64,000 nucleotides of DNA from Pirellulaceae bacterium (GCA_026004775.1 BPJU01000003.1:346041-410040), one strand, 5' to 3'. Counted from the first letter of the stretch, positions 30,457 through 39,731 are shown. Notes: generated by a model not told the origin, from the letters alone. Program-made: numbers and translations.

Positions 30457-31000
30457 CCGCAGAAGTGCTGCCCCCGGCGCTGGACGCGCTGGGCAAGACC
30501 GGGGCCGGCATCGACTGTCGATACCGCTGCCCGACCAGATTCAAGTAATCTCCAGTGCCGGAACGGGGTATGCGATGGTTGACCGCTACCGGGATGGCCC
30601 CCTGTGATTCAGGCAGCTTCTCCAGATAGTTCTTCACCGATTCGACGCGACGTTCGGTAAGCTGCGGATCGTCGGCCGGGGCAACAAACAGCATGCGGCG
30701 ATGAGGAGGATATTGAATAAGGATCTCCCGAACGCGCAACTTGCCGGCTCTTGTCAATTGGCCCTCGGCATCAAACAGCGGATCCAGCAGTGTCGTCTCC
30801 GTTTGCCATCCTGCCTGAACAAACGGCTCCAATGCGGCATAGGCCAACTGCCGGTCACACGATGCGTACGGTTGCGGCCAAGCGTTCGCACGGTGCCAGT
30901 CGCTCCAAAACCGGTGCCAGCCATCCCATGCCTGAGCTAGCGGCAAGGGGATGCCGCAAAGCGCGCAACTGAGTACCAACGTTATTGCCCAAATTCGCAT
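30440..31000 (-). CDS. small periplasmic protein, OmpA-like C-terminal segment
   Basis: The 186-residue product starts MRIWAITLVLSCALCG with signal cleavage near AQA. The segment RMLFVAPADDPQLTERRVESVKNYLEKL has the pattern of the OmpA-like peptidoglycan-binding helix, though the rest of that domain is not clear. AGGAGGTG precedes the ATG at 31000, which decides this start over longer options. It overlaps the downstream TPR lipoprotein gene by 17 bases. Confidence 0.65.
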   Translation of the reverse strand: MRIWAITLVLSCALCGIPLPLAQAWDGWHRFWSDWHRANAWPQPYASCDRQLAYAALEPFVQAGWQTETTLLDPLFDAEGQLTRAGKLRVREILIQYPPHRRMLFVAPADDPQLTERRVESVKNYLEKLPESQGAIPVAVNHRIPRSGTGDYLNLVGQRYRQSMPAPVLPSASSAGGSTSADVSTP

Positions 31001-31239
31001 CGGACGTGCACCTCCTTGCCGCAGGCGGTTCGGGATTCGATCGTGCTCGAGCCACCGCTGCGGGCCATCTCGAGCCATCGGTGGTATCGACGCGGGCAAG
31101 CGAGCAGCTTTGTCTTCAACGAGCCAATCGGCAGGTTTTTGCCAGTCCTTCCAGGTTACCCAAAGCGCGTTGTCGATCCCACGGCGACTACCCACCCCGA
31201 AGGCAAACCTGCGGGGCGTGTCATCCATTCGTCTTCCGA

Positions 31240-31575
31240 TTACTCTTCGCGGGGCGGCGGCTCTTCGCAGCGGCGAAAAACCGCCACAATGTCCTCGACG
31301 GGAACTACATACAATTGGTTGTCGGACTCAAAGTCGACCGGGATCGCGTTTTTCGGGTGGAAGAGCACTTTGTCGTACTGGCGGATGGGCATATCCACGT
31401 CGCGTTCGACTTGGGCCGAGATAGCCACGATACGTCCGGTAATGGTGGGAATTTCGGCCTGATCGGGCAAAGCGATGCCGCCTTTGGTCTCGCGCTTCGG
31501 CTCGTCTTTCCGCACCAACACCCGAGCCCCCAACGGCTCGACGTACTCTAAAGGCTGTGTGCGCCCTTTAGCCAT
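31240..31575 (-). CDS. groS: co-chaperonin GroES
   Basis: The 111-residue product shows GroES marks: VEPLGARVLVRKDE at the start, a mobile-loop region ETKGGIALPDQA, and DKVLFHPKNAIPVDF then EDIVAVF near the end. The C-terminal acidic tail is a little longer than usual. No groL follows, so this is an orphan copy, which is common in planctomycetes with several chaperonin genes. No CIRCE operator was found. GGGGAGG precedes the ATG. Confidence 0.9.
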   Translation of the reverse strand: MAKGRTQPLEYVEPLGARVLVRKDEPKRETKGGIALPDQAEIPTITGRIVAISAQVERDVDMPIRQYDKVLFHPKNAIPVDFESDNQLYVVPVEDIVAVFRRCEEPPPREE

Positions 31576-31833
31576 ATGCGAACCTCCCCGCGAACCTCTC
31601 CTCTTACCTAAAAGTTACTCGTCGCTTGGAGGCTCGACAAGGCGAGGTAGTTCTCCAAATGGGCGCAGTCACCCATCTTGCGGATAAGCTATTGGTCGGC
31701 ATAATAATTGGTTTCCCGGGAAGTGGCTGGCCCGGTGGCCAGGCGGACTGTTTTTGAATGGGAAATTGGCTGCAGTTCGTGGCCAGATGAAATAGTAGGG
31801 CACGACGAGAAATCGAACGGGGAGTGATTTGCG

Positions 31834-32469
31834 ATGTCGGCAGAGCTTACGGTGAGGCGTCGTGACGAGCGGGGCAGGAGGGCCGTACGGCGGCTCCGCC
31901 GAACCGGCGAGATCCCCGCCATTCTTTATGGACACGGCCAGGAGAACATACCCTTGGCGGTTTCGGCCAAGGCGATTGACCAGCTAGTGCACCACGGCAC
32001 GAAGTTGGTCGACCTGCGCGGGGCGGTCCATGAGCAGGCCTTGATACGCGAAGTCCAGTGGAATCCGCTGGGCAACGAGATTCTGCACGTGGATTTCTTC
32101 CGCGTGTCGGCCGGAGAACGCGTTCGCACGACCGTACCAATTCATTTGCGTGGCGAGGCCCCCGGGGCTCGCCATGGGGGGGTGATCGAGCACGTGCTTC
32201 ACGAGCTGGAATTGGAATGCCCGGTGGGTTCTTTGCCAGAGCGGCTCGACGTGAACATCGCCGCGCTGGATGTCGGTCAGGCGATCCACGTGCGCGAACT
32301 GGAACTGCCTCCCGGCGCCCGGGCGTTGGCAGCTCCGGATTTGGTGGTCGTGCACTGCGTGTTGCCGCGAGGCGTCGCAGCCGCCGAAGAAGAACTGGTG
32401 GCGCCGGCTGCTGCTACCGAACCGGAGTTGGTGCGGCGCAAGCCGGAAAAGGAGGAGCCGGCCGAGTAG
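31834..32469 (+). CDS. rplY: 50S ribosomal protein L25/general stress protein Ctc
   Basis: The 211-residue product has the N-terminal 5S-rRNA-binding L25 domain (RRLRRTGEIPAILYGHG to about residue 90) and the longer CTC-type C-terminal beta domain. It ends in an acidic, glutamate-rich tail. GGGGAG precedes the ATG. It heads a cluster with pth, rpsF and ssb, a known bacterial gene order. Confidence 0.93.
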   Translation: MSAELTVRRRDERGRRAVRRLRRTGEIPAILYGHGQENIPLAVSAKAIDQLVHHGTKLVDLRGAVHEQALIREVQWNPLGNEILHVDFFRVSAGERVRTTVPIHLRGEAPGARHGGVIEHVLHELELECPVGSLPERLDVNIAALDVGQAIHVRELELPPGARALAAPDLVVVHCVLPRGVAAAEEELVAPAAATEPELVRRKPEKEEPAE

Positions 32470-32543
32470 GCGCTGGGGCGCGGGATACGCCGCCGTGGGT
32501 TGACCGGCGAACAAGCGCGTTCGTGAGCTGATGAGCAGCCGCT

Positions 32544-33173
32544 ATGAAACTCGTGGCAGGTCTGGGCAACCCCGGTCGGCAATACGAAGCCACGCGCCAT
32601 AACATCGGCTTCCAAGTGCTGGACGCTGTGGCCCGCCGATTGGATGTCGACTCGCGCCGAACCGCCTTCGATGCCCTTGTGGCGGATGGAAGGGTGGGAA
32701 GCGAACGACTGTTGTTGCTTTGGCCCCAAACGTATATGAACCGTAGTGGTCATAGTGTTCAGGTTGCCCGCGACTACTACAAAATCGAAAACGACAACCT
32801 GCTGGTGGTGTGCGACGACTTCGCCTTGCCGCTGGGACGCATGCGGTTCCGGCCCGACGGCTCCTCCGGTGGACAAAAAGGACTGGAAGACGTGCTGCGG
32901 TGCTGCGGGCCAGATGTTCCCAGGTTGCGCGTCGGTATCGGTCCCCTACCAGAACGGCAGGATCCCGCGCGATTTGTGCTCAGCCGGTTTCAACCCAACG
33001 AACTGGCGCTGGTCGAACGGGTGGTCCAGCTTGCTGCTGAGGGTGTGTTGGACTGGGTGGAAAACGGCATCGACTATTGCATGAATCGATACAATGGTAT
33101 GTTGGTGACGCAGGAGAATAGTGCTGTTACGGGGCGCGAACAAGCTGGGCCGGCAGCCCCTTTCAAGTGCTAG
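32544..33173 (+). CDS. pth: peptidyl-tRNA hydrolase
   Basis: The 209-residue product opens MKLVAGLGNPGRQYEATRHN with catalytic H19, then TYMNRSG (N66) and VCDDFALPLG (D91/D92). The usual GGHNGL loop reads GGQKGL, a substitution in the tRNA/peptide-contacting loop. Pth recycles peptidyl-tRNAs. The C-terminal 15-20 residues extend past the family average. It lies 74 bases after rplY. Confidence 0.94.
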   Translation: MKLVAGLGNPGRQYEATRHNIGFQVLDAVARRLDVDSRRTAFDALVADGRVGSERLLLLWPQTYMNRSGHSVQVARDYYKIENDNLLVVCDDFALPLGRMRFRPDGSSGGQKGLEDVLRCCGPDVPRLRVGIGPLPERQDPARFVLSRFQPNELALVERVVQLAAEGVLDWVENGIDYCMNRYNGMLVTQENSAVTGREQAGPAAPFKC

Positions 33174-33288
33174 TCGGCATACCAGCCGCACCGAGCATTT
33201 CCGGTGAAAAGCGTCGGGGGCCTATGCGGGTCCAAAGTGAGGACTGAATCAAATTGGATTGCGGTAACCGAATACGAGGAGGAGTACC

Positions 33289-33747
33289 TTGGCCGTAAAC
33301 GTGTACGAATGCTTGTTTATTCTGGATCCCAATCGCTATGCGCGCGAGCCGCACAAAGTCGCCTCGACCATTCCCGCCATGATCGAAAAAAGTGGTGGTG
33401 AGGTGATGGTCAGCCGGCTGTGGAATGAACAGAAACTGGCTTACCCGATCGAAGGCCATCGCAAAGGCACCTATTGGCTCGCCTATTTTCGCATGGACAG
33501 CCAGCGTGTCGCCGAATTCGAACGCGAATGCCGCCTCAATGAAAACGTCCTCCGCCACCTGACGCTTAAAGTCGATCCCCGCTTGGTCGATATCCTCATC
33601 CAACATGCCCGCGGCGAAAAACCGCTTCGTCCAGGTCCCGCGACGGCCGGCCAGCCGCTGCCGGAAATTGACGATACGGCCGACGAAGAGGAACTGGATG
33701 AGTCGCCCGACGAAGGGGACGAGGAAGAAGGTTCGGACGAAGATTAG
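33289..33747 (+). CDS. rpsF: 30S ribosomal protein S6
   Basis: The product starts with a TTG codon, fixed by GAGGAGGAG ending five bases upstream and by homology (VNVYECLFILDPN). The S6 core spans about 95 residues. The tail is a long acidic run (DDTADEEELDESPDEGDEEE), which extends the glutamate tail known from other S6 proteins. It precedes ssb, as in most bacteria. Confidence 0.94.
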   Translation: MAVNVYECLFILDPNRYAREPHKVASTIPAMIEKSGGEVMVSRLWNEQKLAYPIEGHRKGTYWLAYFRMDSQRVAEFERECRLNENVLRHLTLKVDPRLVDILIQHARGEKPLRPGPATAGQPLPEIDDTADEEELDESPDEGDEEEGSDED

Positions 33748-33852
33748 CCCCGTATAAATCGGCCACCCACTTGCCCGCCAAACCGCCAGACGGTACACTT
33801 AGGGTACATTAGTACACTGCGGGATGTGTACATCAGGTATAAGGAGGACCGT

Positions 33853-34275
33853 ATGGCGAGTTTTAATCGGGTGATTCTCGTCGGAAACCTTACGCGTGAC
33901 GTGGAATTGCGCTACACCCCGCAAGGAACTCCCGTCACGGAGGTCGGACTGGCCGTCAATGACCGGCGGCGTAACCAGCAGGGCGAATGGGTCGAGGAAA
34001 CGACCTTTGTCGACGTTACCCTCTGGGGACGGCAGGCGGAAGTCGCCAAAGAGTATCTCGGCAAGGGCTCACCGGTTCTCATTGAAGGCCGGCTGAAACT
34101 CGATACGTGGGAGACCGACGGCCAGCGCCGCTCGAAACTGCGTGTGGTGGCCGACCGGATGCAGATGCTGGGCCGAGCCGGCGGTAACGGCGGGGCTACT
34201 CAACGCAGCAACGATGCGACCGCACCGACCGATGTAGAAGCTGGCGAGGCCGGGGAAGAAGACTTCCCGTTCTGA
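33853..34275 (+). CDS. ssb: single-stranded DNA-binding protein
   Basis: The 140-residue product begins [20 protein letters not shown] and has the OB-fold core to about residue 105, then a glycine-rich linker and the acidic tip EEDFPF that docks partner proteins. AAGGAGG just before 33853 sets the start. In most genomes rpsR, rplI and dnaB follow within a few hundred bases. Here rplI is 22 kb away. Confidence 0.95.
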   Translation: MASFNRVILVGNLTRDVELRYTPQGTPVTEVGLAVNDRRRNQQGEWVEETTFVDVTLWGRQAEVAKEYLGKGSPVLIEGRLKLDTWETDGQRRSKLRVVADRMQMLGRAGGNGGATQRSNDATAPTDVEAGEAGEEDFPF

Positions 34276-34872
34276 ACGTCGGCGTTCCTTTGCCCCAATA
34301 GCATCCAGCCTGGCCGGACAGGCGCAGCAGTTGATTCGTGAGGGCTGTGGACGCTGCCACCATTTTTAAATAGCCTTCGGCGTTTGGCCTGTTGAGAGCG
34401 ATCGAAAGCTGATTGTGGTTGCAGCCGTTCACCATCGCGGCAGGGGTGGCGGTGCCGGTGTTTGCAATAATGGCGGTGTCATACCCGCCGCAGTCCGGCG
34501 AGCGCCGGTGGGCTCCGAAATGCTGTTTTCGCGCGGTTCGCCCATCGGCTTCAGCGGTAGTCAGTCGCTACGAATCGAAGCGCTGTCTTTGGCATTCCGC
34601 ATTGGCAAAAAGCGATGCATAGCGGCGGTGCGCTTGGTTGGCGGGGCCGGAAAAGGACACTCCGCGACGCTTTGAGGGTAACAGAAGTCTGCGGCGGCTG
34701 CATGGTGTTTGCCATCCGCGTCTATCCCCTGCCTGCCCTGCCCCGTTCTCCCTGGAACGGTGTAGTGTGGCGCGCCCCCCAGTTGTGCAATGCGGCTTTC
34801 CAAAAATTGACTATTGAGTTTTGAACTGCTAAAGTGACGGGGGTGTTTCCCTTCGTGGCGTGAGTACTTGTC
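34276..34872. other. gap between ssb and the integron integrase, left edge of the island
   Basis: No coding frame here has family-like composition. The left junction of the island should lie in it. Its right end holds the likely intI promoter. Confidence 0.5.
34807..34835 (+). promoter_or_regulatory. candidate sigma-70 promoter for intI
   Basis: TTGACT at 34807 and TAAAGT at 34830 are 17 bases apart. The intI ATG follows 37 bases after the -10 element. No LexA-type palindrome was recognised here. Confidence 0.55.
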
Positions 34873-35901
34873 ATGAGCGTGCCACTGCAACAGCGCCGGC
34901 GTCCGCTCCGGTTGTTCCCGCATCGACCGTCACCGAGGCTCTATGATCGCGTGATCGAAACGTTGCGAGTGCGCCACTACAGCCGGCGTACGGAAGACGC
35001 GTACGTGCATTGGATTCGCCGCTTCATTGAGTTCCACAGGTATCGGCATCCGCGCGAGCTTGCCGAGGAAGACATCAACCGATTTCTTACGGATCTGGCC
35101 GTCAAACAGCACGTCTCTGCTTCCACGCAGAACCAGGCGCTCTCGGCGATCCTGTTCCTGTACGAGCATGTGTTGAAGCAGCCGCTGGACCGGATCGAAG
35201 GCGTCGTTCGCGCTCGTCGCCCCAAGCGGCTGCCGGTGGTCTTGACCGTCGATGAAGTCTCGCGGGTCCTGGCAAATTTGCACGGCGACAAGTGGCTAAT
35301 CGGGATGCTGCTTTACGGCAGCGGGTTGCGACTGCTCGAAGCGCTCCGCCTGCGCGTCAAGGACCTGGACCTCCAGCGCCGCGAAATCACCGTCCGCGAG
35401 GGCAAGGGAGACAAGGACCGCGTGACGATGATGCCCCAGGCGGTCATCTGCCCGTTGCGTGAACATCTTCGGCGCGTGCAGGTGATTCACCGGCAGGACC
35501 TGGCCGACGGCTACGGCCGCGTCGAGCTTCCGCATGCCCTGGCGCGCAAGTACCCGAATGCCAACCGCCAGTGGTGCTGGCAGTTCGTATTTCCGCAAGA
35601 ACGCCGCTGGCGGAACCCCAAGACTGGCGAAGAAGGCCGCCATCACATCGACGCATCGTTGTTCCAACGGGCCCTGAAAGCCGCTGTGCACAAGGCTGGG
35701 CTGACAAAGCGGGTCACCAGCCATACGTTTCGGCACTCGTTTGCGACCCATCTGCTGGCCAGCGGCTATGATATCCGTACGGTTCATGAGTTACTCGGCC
35801 ACAAGGACGTGCGAACCACGATGATCTACACCCATGTTCTGAACCGGGGCGGTCGCGGTGTCCGCAGTCCCGCCGACACGCTGCCCGGACCCGATGCGTG
35901 A
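34873..35901 (+). CDS. intI: integron integrase (tyrosine recombinase)
   Basis: The 342-residue product has an N-terminal SAM-like core-binding domain ([17 protein letters not shown]) and a catalytic domain with R153, a lysine near 178-181, H284, R287, H310 and Y319. The extra segment [17 protein letters not shown] through [14 protein letters not shown] (about 221-252) is the IntI-specific patch that separates integron integrases from XerC/D. It recombines single-stranded attC with attI. The gene points towards the cassettes rather than away from them. No ribosome binding site is obvious. Confidence 0.92.
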   Translation: MSVPLQQRRRPLRLFPHRPSPRLYDRVIETLRVRHYSRRTEDAYVHWIRRFIEFHRYRHPRELAEEDINRFLTDLAVKQHVSASTQNQALSAILFLYEHVLKQPLDRIEGVVRARRPKRLPVVLTVDEVSRVLANLHGDKWLIGMLLYGSGLRLLEALRLRVKDLDLQRREITVREGKGDKDRVTMMPQAVICPLREHLRRVQVIHRQDLADGYGRVELPHALARKYPNANRQWCWQFVFPQERRWRNPKTGEEGRHHIDASLFQRALKAAVHKAGLTKRVTSHTFRHSFATHLLASGYDIRTVHELLGHKDVRTTMIYTHVLNRGGRGVRSPADTLPGPDA

Positions 35902-36053
35902 TAGGCGGAAACAGCCTATCATGCGACCAAAAAGGAGGAAAACGATGCAACCATTTGACTCAGGCTGATTTACAGCAAAACGGCTAATGCGTGTTAGGCT
36001 ACAAGGAAGCGATCTAAAGGTCTTACACGGATCATTCTAAATACAAGTTAGGC
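35899..36053 (+). other. candidate attI region
   Basis: A hairpin (TGATAGGC and GCCTATCA, loop seven bases) overlaps the intI stop. GTTAGGC occurs twice, at 35993-35999 and 36047-36053. Either could be the attI crossover site, and the second directly precedes the first cassette gene. Assignment is inference, since attI sites are poorly conserved. Confidence 0.45.
35944..35967 (+). CDS. seven-codon leader ORF with a strong ribosome binding site
   Basis: AAGGAGGAAAACG precedes an ATG that opens the peptide MQPFDSG and a stop. It sits between intI and the first cassette, in the position of the ORF-11 leader of class 1 integrons, which raises translation of the first cassette. A role of this kind is inference. 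Confidence 0.35.
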
Positions 36054-36082
36054 CGCTCGACACATCAGCGCCTTTCAACACC

Positions 36083-36247
36083 ATGAACAACACAAACCAA
36101 AAACAGTGGCGTCTGTTCCCGTTCGGATGGCTCGTTTGCTTGGGGGCGCTCGGATTTCTCGGGTTCATCGACGCGAAGCTGGGCTACCTTGGATTCCTCG
36201 GTGTCCTCGGAGCTTTGGGCTTTCGGAGTCCGGGCCAGAGCCGGTAG
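36083..36247 (+). CDS. cassette gene: small glycine/leucine-rich membrane protein
   Basis: The 54-residue product (MNNTNQKQWRLFPFGWLVC, then LGALGFLGFIDAK and a second GFLGVLGALGF segment) has one or two short membrane spans. Similar tiny proteins are typical of integron cassettes. It is followed 46 bases later by an attC-like site. No function known. Confidence 0.6.
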   Translation: MNNTNQKQWRLFPFGWLVCLGALGFLGFIDAKLGYLGFLGVLGALGFRSPGQSR

Positions 36248-36292
36248 ATGCAGGCGTATGATTGCCGACTTCAGGGTCAGTCACGACGAACG

Positions 36293-36419
36293 GCCTAACC
36301 ATGCGCTGGAGCGAACAGCCGCCCCCCGCCTTCCGTTCCGCCGTCGCGGGAATTCGGACGCGCGCCGTGCGCTCCACCGTCCCCGCCGGCGGCTGTCGCT
36401 CAGCTTCGATTCGTTAGCC
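36293..36419 (+). other. attC-like site 1
   Basis: It begins with GCCTAAC and ends with GTTAGCC. Inside, GAGCGAACAGCCGCC pairs with GGCGGCTGTCGCTC except for one extra A, matching the extrahelical base of folded attC. Confidence 0.7.
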
Positions 36420-36448
36420 AGCAACAGTTCGTGTTAACAGGAGAGTGT

Positions 36449-37039
36449 ATGAAGATACTTATCACTGAATTTATAAGCCTCGACGGTGTTGTTCAGGCCC
36501 CAGGCGGGGCGAAGGAAGACACAGACGGCGGCTTCGCCCATGGTGGATGGTTTTTGAAATACTTTGACCCAGAAGTGATTGGCCGCACGTTTGACGACCT
36601 CGCCAAGCAGAGTGACGCACTCTTGCAAGGACGCCGCACCTATCAAACGTCCGCCGCCGCTTGGCCAAGCCGCTCGGGAGACCCGTTCTCAGACTGGATC
36701 AACAAGGTGCAGAAGTACGTGGTCTCCAACACGCTCAGCGAGAAGGACATCACGTGGCATCCGACGACGATCATTCGTGGCGACGATTTGTTGCAAAAAG
36801 TCTCCGACCTACGGGCACAGCCAGGGGGATACATTTACGTGTACGGCAGCGCGACGATGGTTCGGTCGTTGCTCGCTGCTGACCTTGTCGATGAGTTATT
36901 GCTGACGATTGGGCCAGTGACCCTCGGCGGGGGTAAGACAATCTTTCCCGCAAACGGGAAAGCAATGCCGTTCGAGCTGGTATCGATGAGTAAAGCAAGC
37001 ACGGGCGCGTTGGTCTGCCGCTATGTGCGTGCACGTTAG
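36449..37039 (+). CDS. cassette gene: RibD C-terminal/dihydrofolate-reductase-like protein
   Basis: The 196-residue product starts MKILITEFISLDGVVQAPG and has LLQGRRTYQTSAAAWP and YIYVYGSATMVRSLLAADLV, the pattern of the YyaP/YwjB RibD_C family of NADPH-binding reductases. The substrate is unknown. It is not a classic trimethoprim-resistance dfr. AGGAG precedes the ATG at 36449. The gene fills one cassette between two attC-like sites. Confidence 0.8.
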   Translation: MKILITEFISLDGVVQAPGGAKEDTDGGFAHGGWFLKYFDPEVIGRTFDDLAKQSDALLQGRRTYQTSAAAWPSRSGDPFSDWINKVQKYVVSNTLSEKDITWHPTTIIRGDDLLQKVSDLRAQPGGYIYVYGSATMVRSLLAADLVDELLLTIGPVTLGGGKTIFPANGKAMPFELVSMSKASTGALVCRYVRAR

Positions 37040-37061
37040 CCCCTCTTCCACCATTCGTGGT

Positions 37062-37132
37062 GGCTAACAACGGGGTGCAGGCGACGTTGCTTCGCTGGCG
37101 CTCCACAACGGGCCTGAACCCGAGCGTTAGAA
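37062..37132 (+). other. attC-like site 2
   Basis: It starts with GGCTAAC, ends with GCGTTAGAA and is 71 bases long with an inner imperfect palindrome (AACGGGGTGCAGG against CTGAACCCG). It directly precedes the next cassette gene. Confidence 0.72.
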
Positions 37133-37142
37133 GGACAAACAG

Positions 37143-37745
37143 ATGGTCCGCGCTTTTGCTGCTTTGTCTGCACCGGTAATCCTTGTTGCCGTTATTGGCT
37201 GTGGGGGCGAACCCGGAGCGAACAATCCTGCCGGTCCGCCCCAACCAGCGGTCCCTGCGGTGAATAACACGCCGCCTCTGGCAGAAGATAGCTTTCGACT
37301 CACAATTGAGGACACGCGTCCAAACGAGTCCACGAAGAAACGCCGCTTTCTACTGACTGTCCCGTCGTCGGCAAAAGTGATCACCGTCTTCCAGGGCGAA
37401 GGGCGAGGGGCGGCTTGGCAGTTGTCGATTGATCCTTCCACCGATAACGAACGGCAATGCACGTTCGAAATCTCGCGGTCGATCAGCGAGCAGAAAGAAC
37501 CAGATGGTCGCACAGTTACCGTCCTCATCAAACTCTCAACGCCGAAATCGTCAAGTGAGTCACCAATCAGCTTTCCTGCCGAGAACATGACACTCGTGGA
37601 CGATGTGGTTACATTTGCCGCAGAGCCTGGCCTGTACAACCTAGACACCCCCGTGCTCTTAGGCCACTTGATTTTCGGTGATTCAAACAAACAGCCGCTG
37701 ACTCTATACGTGAAGACCGGTGACACCGATCCGAAGCCGAATTAG
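37143..37745 (+). CDS. cassette gene: putative lipoprotein, unknown
   Basis: The 200-residue product has a signal ending in VAVIGCGGE, a good lipobox. The mature domain is strand-rich with DSFRLTIEDTRPNESTKKRR and a polar C-terminus (TLYVKTGDTDPKPN). No domain was recognised. Its start lies ten bases after attC-like site 2, so translation may depend on cassette context. Confidence 0.62.
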   Translation: MVRAFAALSAPVILVAVIGCGGEPGANNPAGPPQPAVPAVNNTPPLAEDSFRLTIEDTRPNESTKKRRFLLTVPSSAKVITVFQGEGRGAAWQLSIDPSTDNERQCTFEISRSISEQKEPDGRTVTVLIKLSTPKSSSESPISFPAENMTLVDDVVTFAAEPGLYNLDTPVLLGHLIFGDSNKQPLTLYVKTGDTDPKPN

Positions 37746-37757
37746 GGAGCCAGGTCC

Positions 37758-37868
37758 TTCTAACAAGTCGCTCAACCCGACCGGGAACAGGCCGGCGAGT
37801 TGAGCGAATCATGAAAACAACGTCATCCGCGCCGGCCTGTTCCCGGCGGGTTAGCTTGGTCGTTATGT
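37758..37868 (+). other. attC-like site 3
   Basis: It starts with TTCTAAC and ends with CGTTATG. The arms CCCGACCGGGAACAGGCC and GGCCTGTTCCCGGCGGG pair with one extra base. The same arm sequence recurs near 42260, 43290 and 46210, so it is a local attC family. Confidence 0.72.
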
Positions 37869-37904
37869 TGCTAAAACCATCGCTGCCCTCACGGGAACCG
37901 TCCA

Positions 37905-38186
37905 ATGGCAGATGATCTGCAACAAGACAAAACGCAATCGGCCGTAACAGGAAAATCGATTGCCCGCATCTCCATCGGTGCAATTCTTCTCGGTTTGGCT
38001 TGCGGTGTTGTTGGTCTGCTCATCGGTTCCACGATCGGCGGAAATATGGCTGGTGATTTCCGGTTCGCTGGCAACCGCGGATACGAAGCGGCCGGTGTCC
38101 TCGGTGCCCTCATTGGCTTGCTCGTTGGGGTCGTTGGCGGGGCAATCGCATTGACTTGCTTACCTCGGAAAAACAAACCATCATGA
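37905..38186 (+). CDS. cassette gene: glycine-zipper membrane protein
   Basis: The 93-residue product has two hydrophobic helices (GAILLGLACGVVGLLIGSTIG and VLGALIGLLVGVVGGAIAL) rich in glycine at three- or four-residue spacing. A short basic C-terminus (LPRKNKPS) follows. The ribosome binding site is weak. Function unknown. Confidence 0.62.
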   Translation: MADDLQQDKTQSAVTGKSIARISIGAILLGLACGVVGLLIGSTIGGNMAGDFRFAGNRGYEAAGVLGALIGLLVGVVGGAIALTCLPRKNKPS

Positions 38187-38280
38187 TGAAAACTCAAGAA
38201 TTGGTGCGCGGCCAAGAACTTGCTCGGTTGGGCGGGTCGGCGGTCGGCAAGTCGCGAGTCAACATCAACCGCGAAACGCA

Positions 38281-38340
38281 ACATAACTTGGTCAGCGGAC
38301 GGTCCGCTGCGCGGACCGCCGCTGAACCGGAGCGTTGGGT
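38281..38340 (+). other. attC-like site 4
   Basis: It begins with CATAAC and ends with GTTGGGT, which fits GTTRRRY. The arms CAGCGGACGGTCCGC and GCGGACCGCCGCTG pair perfectly apart from one extra A. Confidence 0.75.
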
Positions 38341-38360
38341 GGCATTGCGGTGACCAATCT

Positions 38361-39620
38361 ATGTCAGAACGCCGGATCAAACAAGGAAAAACGTCTCGCC
38401 CCTCGCGCTTGTCCGAGTGGTTGACCGCAACTCGCCAACGCTTCTTCGTTGGCCGTCGCGCCGAATTGGAGTTGTTCTGTCGGGCGTTGTCGGCCAGGGA
38501 CTTATCCTTTGCGGTGCTCCATCTTTTCGGCCCCGGTGGTGTCGGCAAGACAACCCTGCTGCGCGAGTGCGCCCGCCTGGCTGCCGAACGCGGCCAGCCT
38601 GTTTACTGGCTGGATGGCCGCGACATCGATCCCTCTGCGCAGAGTTTTCGCCTTGCCCTCGCCCATGCCATTGAGCCGGGATCTCCTCCCTTATCCCTGA
38701 ATGCCCTGACCGATCTGCCACCCGCCGTGCTCATGCTGGATACCTATGAGCGATTGACAGCCCTGGATGACTGGCTGCGCGAGGCGTTCTTGCCGGCGTT
38801 GCCCGCGCATGTGCTGGTGGTCATTGCCGGTCGGCAGCCGCCGGCTGAACCCTGGCACACCGATCCCGTCTGGCGCGATCTTACCCGCATCATCTCTCTG
38901 CGCAACCTGCGCCCGGAAGAAAGCCGCCAACTTTTGACCACGCTGCATGTGCCCGCCATGCTTCAGGAGGCGGTTCTCAATGTCGCCTACGGCCATCCGC
39001 TGGCCCTGGTGTTGCTAGCCGACTGGCTGACGCTGGGCGCGACCAGGGCAGAGGAAGTCAGCCTCGAACACGCCCCCGACGTGGTCCACCTGCTGATGCA
39101 ACGTTTCCTGCAAGACGTGCCCACTCCCCAACATCGTCAGGCCCTTGAAGTCTGCGCCCTGACCCGCGTGACGAGCGAAGCTCTGCTGGTTGAAGTGTTC
39201 GGTGAGGAAGCCGCACCGGAACTCTTTGCCTGGCTACGGAGTCTCTCCTTCATCGACACCGGCCCCGAGGGTATCTTTCCCCACGATCTGGTGCGCGACG
39301 TGCTGGAAGCCGACCTGCGCTGGCGCAATCCAGACGCATACCGGGATCTTTTTCGCCGCGTGCGCCGTTACTACATGCGTCGCTTCTGGGACAGCAGTGG
39401 CCCGTCCCGCCAGCAGGTTTTTTCCGACATACTCTACCTGCAGCGCAACCAACCGCTCATGAAACCCTACTATGACTGGAAAGCCATGGGCGGCGTCTAT
39501 CATGAGCCGGCCACACCGCTGAGCAAAGGTATCGAGCGGGTCACAGAATGGCTGTGGCAGCAGGAGGTGTATGGACGGGCTGTATCTGCTTCCGGCGCAG
39601 AAAAAACCGGCATTGAGTGA
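38361..39620 (+). CDS. cassette gene: AAA/STAND-like ATPase, copy 1
   Basis: The 419-residue product has a Walker A at 57-65 (GPGGVGKTT), a Walker B-like LMLDTYE at about 124-130, and a helical region with ALTRVTSEALLVEVFGEE that looks like a winged helix. It resembles AAA_16/STAND sensor ATPases whose effector domain lies further C-terminal, and here the chain ends early. Most other cassettes encode small proteins, so this is a large one. A second copy is at 46317-47573. The donor may be a Chloroflexota-type genome (inference). Confidence 0.72.
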   Translation: MSERRIKQGKTSRPSRLSEWLTATRQRFFVGRRAELELFCRALSARDLSFAVLHLFGPGGVGKTTLLRECARLAAERGQPVYWLDGRDIDPSAQSFRLALAHAIEPGSPPLSLNALTDLPPAVLMLDTYERLTALDDWLREAFLPALPAHVLVVIAGRQPPAEPWHTDPVWRDLTRIISLRNLRPEESRQLLTTLHVPAMLQEAVLNVAYGHPLALVLLADWLTLGATRAEEVSLEHAPDVVHLLMQRFLQDVPTPQHRQALEVCALTRVTSEALLVEVFGEEAAPELFAWLRSLSFIDTGPEGIFPHDLVRDVLEADLRWRNPDAYRDLFRRVRRYYMRRFWDSSGPSRQQVFSDILYLQRNQPLMKPYYDWKAMGGVYHEPATPLSKGIERVTEWLWQQEVYGRAVSASGAEKTGIE

Positions 39621-39662
39621 TCATGTAAACGCCGCCTTCCGCGCGCAATCATGTTGCTTTGC

Positions 39663-39731
39663 GCCTAACAATTGTCCGAGCGAAGTTTTTTGCGACAAGA
39701 AGCAAGAATACACAGGACACAGATGATACAG
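39663..39731 (+). other. broken attC remnant after ATPase copy 1
   Basis: GCCTAAC at 39663 could open an attC, but the insertion sequence at 39732 replaces its right half. In copy 2 the same place reads GCCTAAAG. Confidence 0.35.

Larger units (their letters stand above)
38334..39731 (+). repeat. duplicated ATPase cassette, copy 1
   Basis: From GTTGGGTGGCATTG on, this block is nearly identical to 46290-47684, including about 110 bases after the stop codon. Upstream of that point the two flanks are unrelated. The DDE insertion sequence cuts in at 39732. Confidence 0.9.

Noticed and set aside
36449..37039. Trimethoprim-resistance dihydrofolate reductase cassette
   Set aside because: The protein belongs to the RibD_C/YyaP branch. 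The dfr-type N-terminal and folate motifs are absent.
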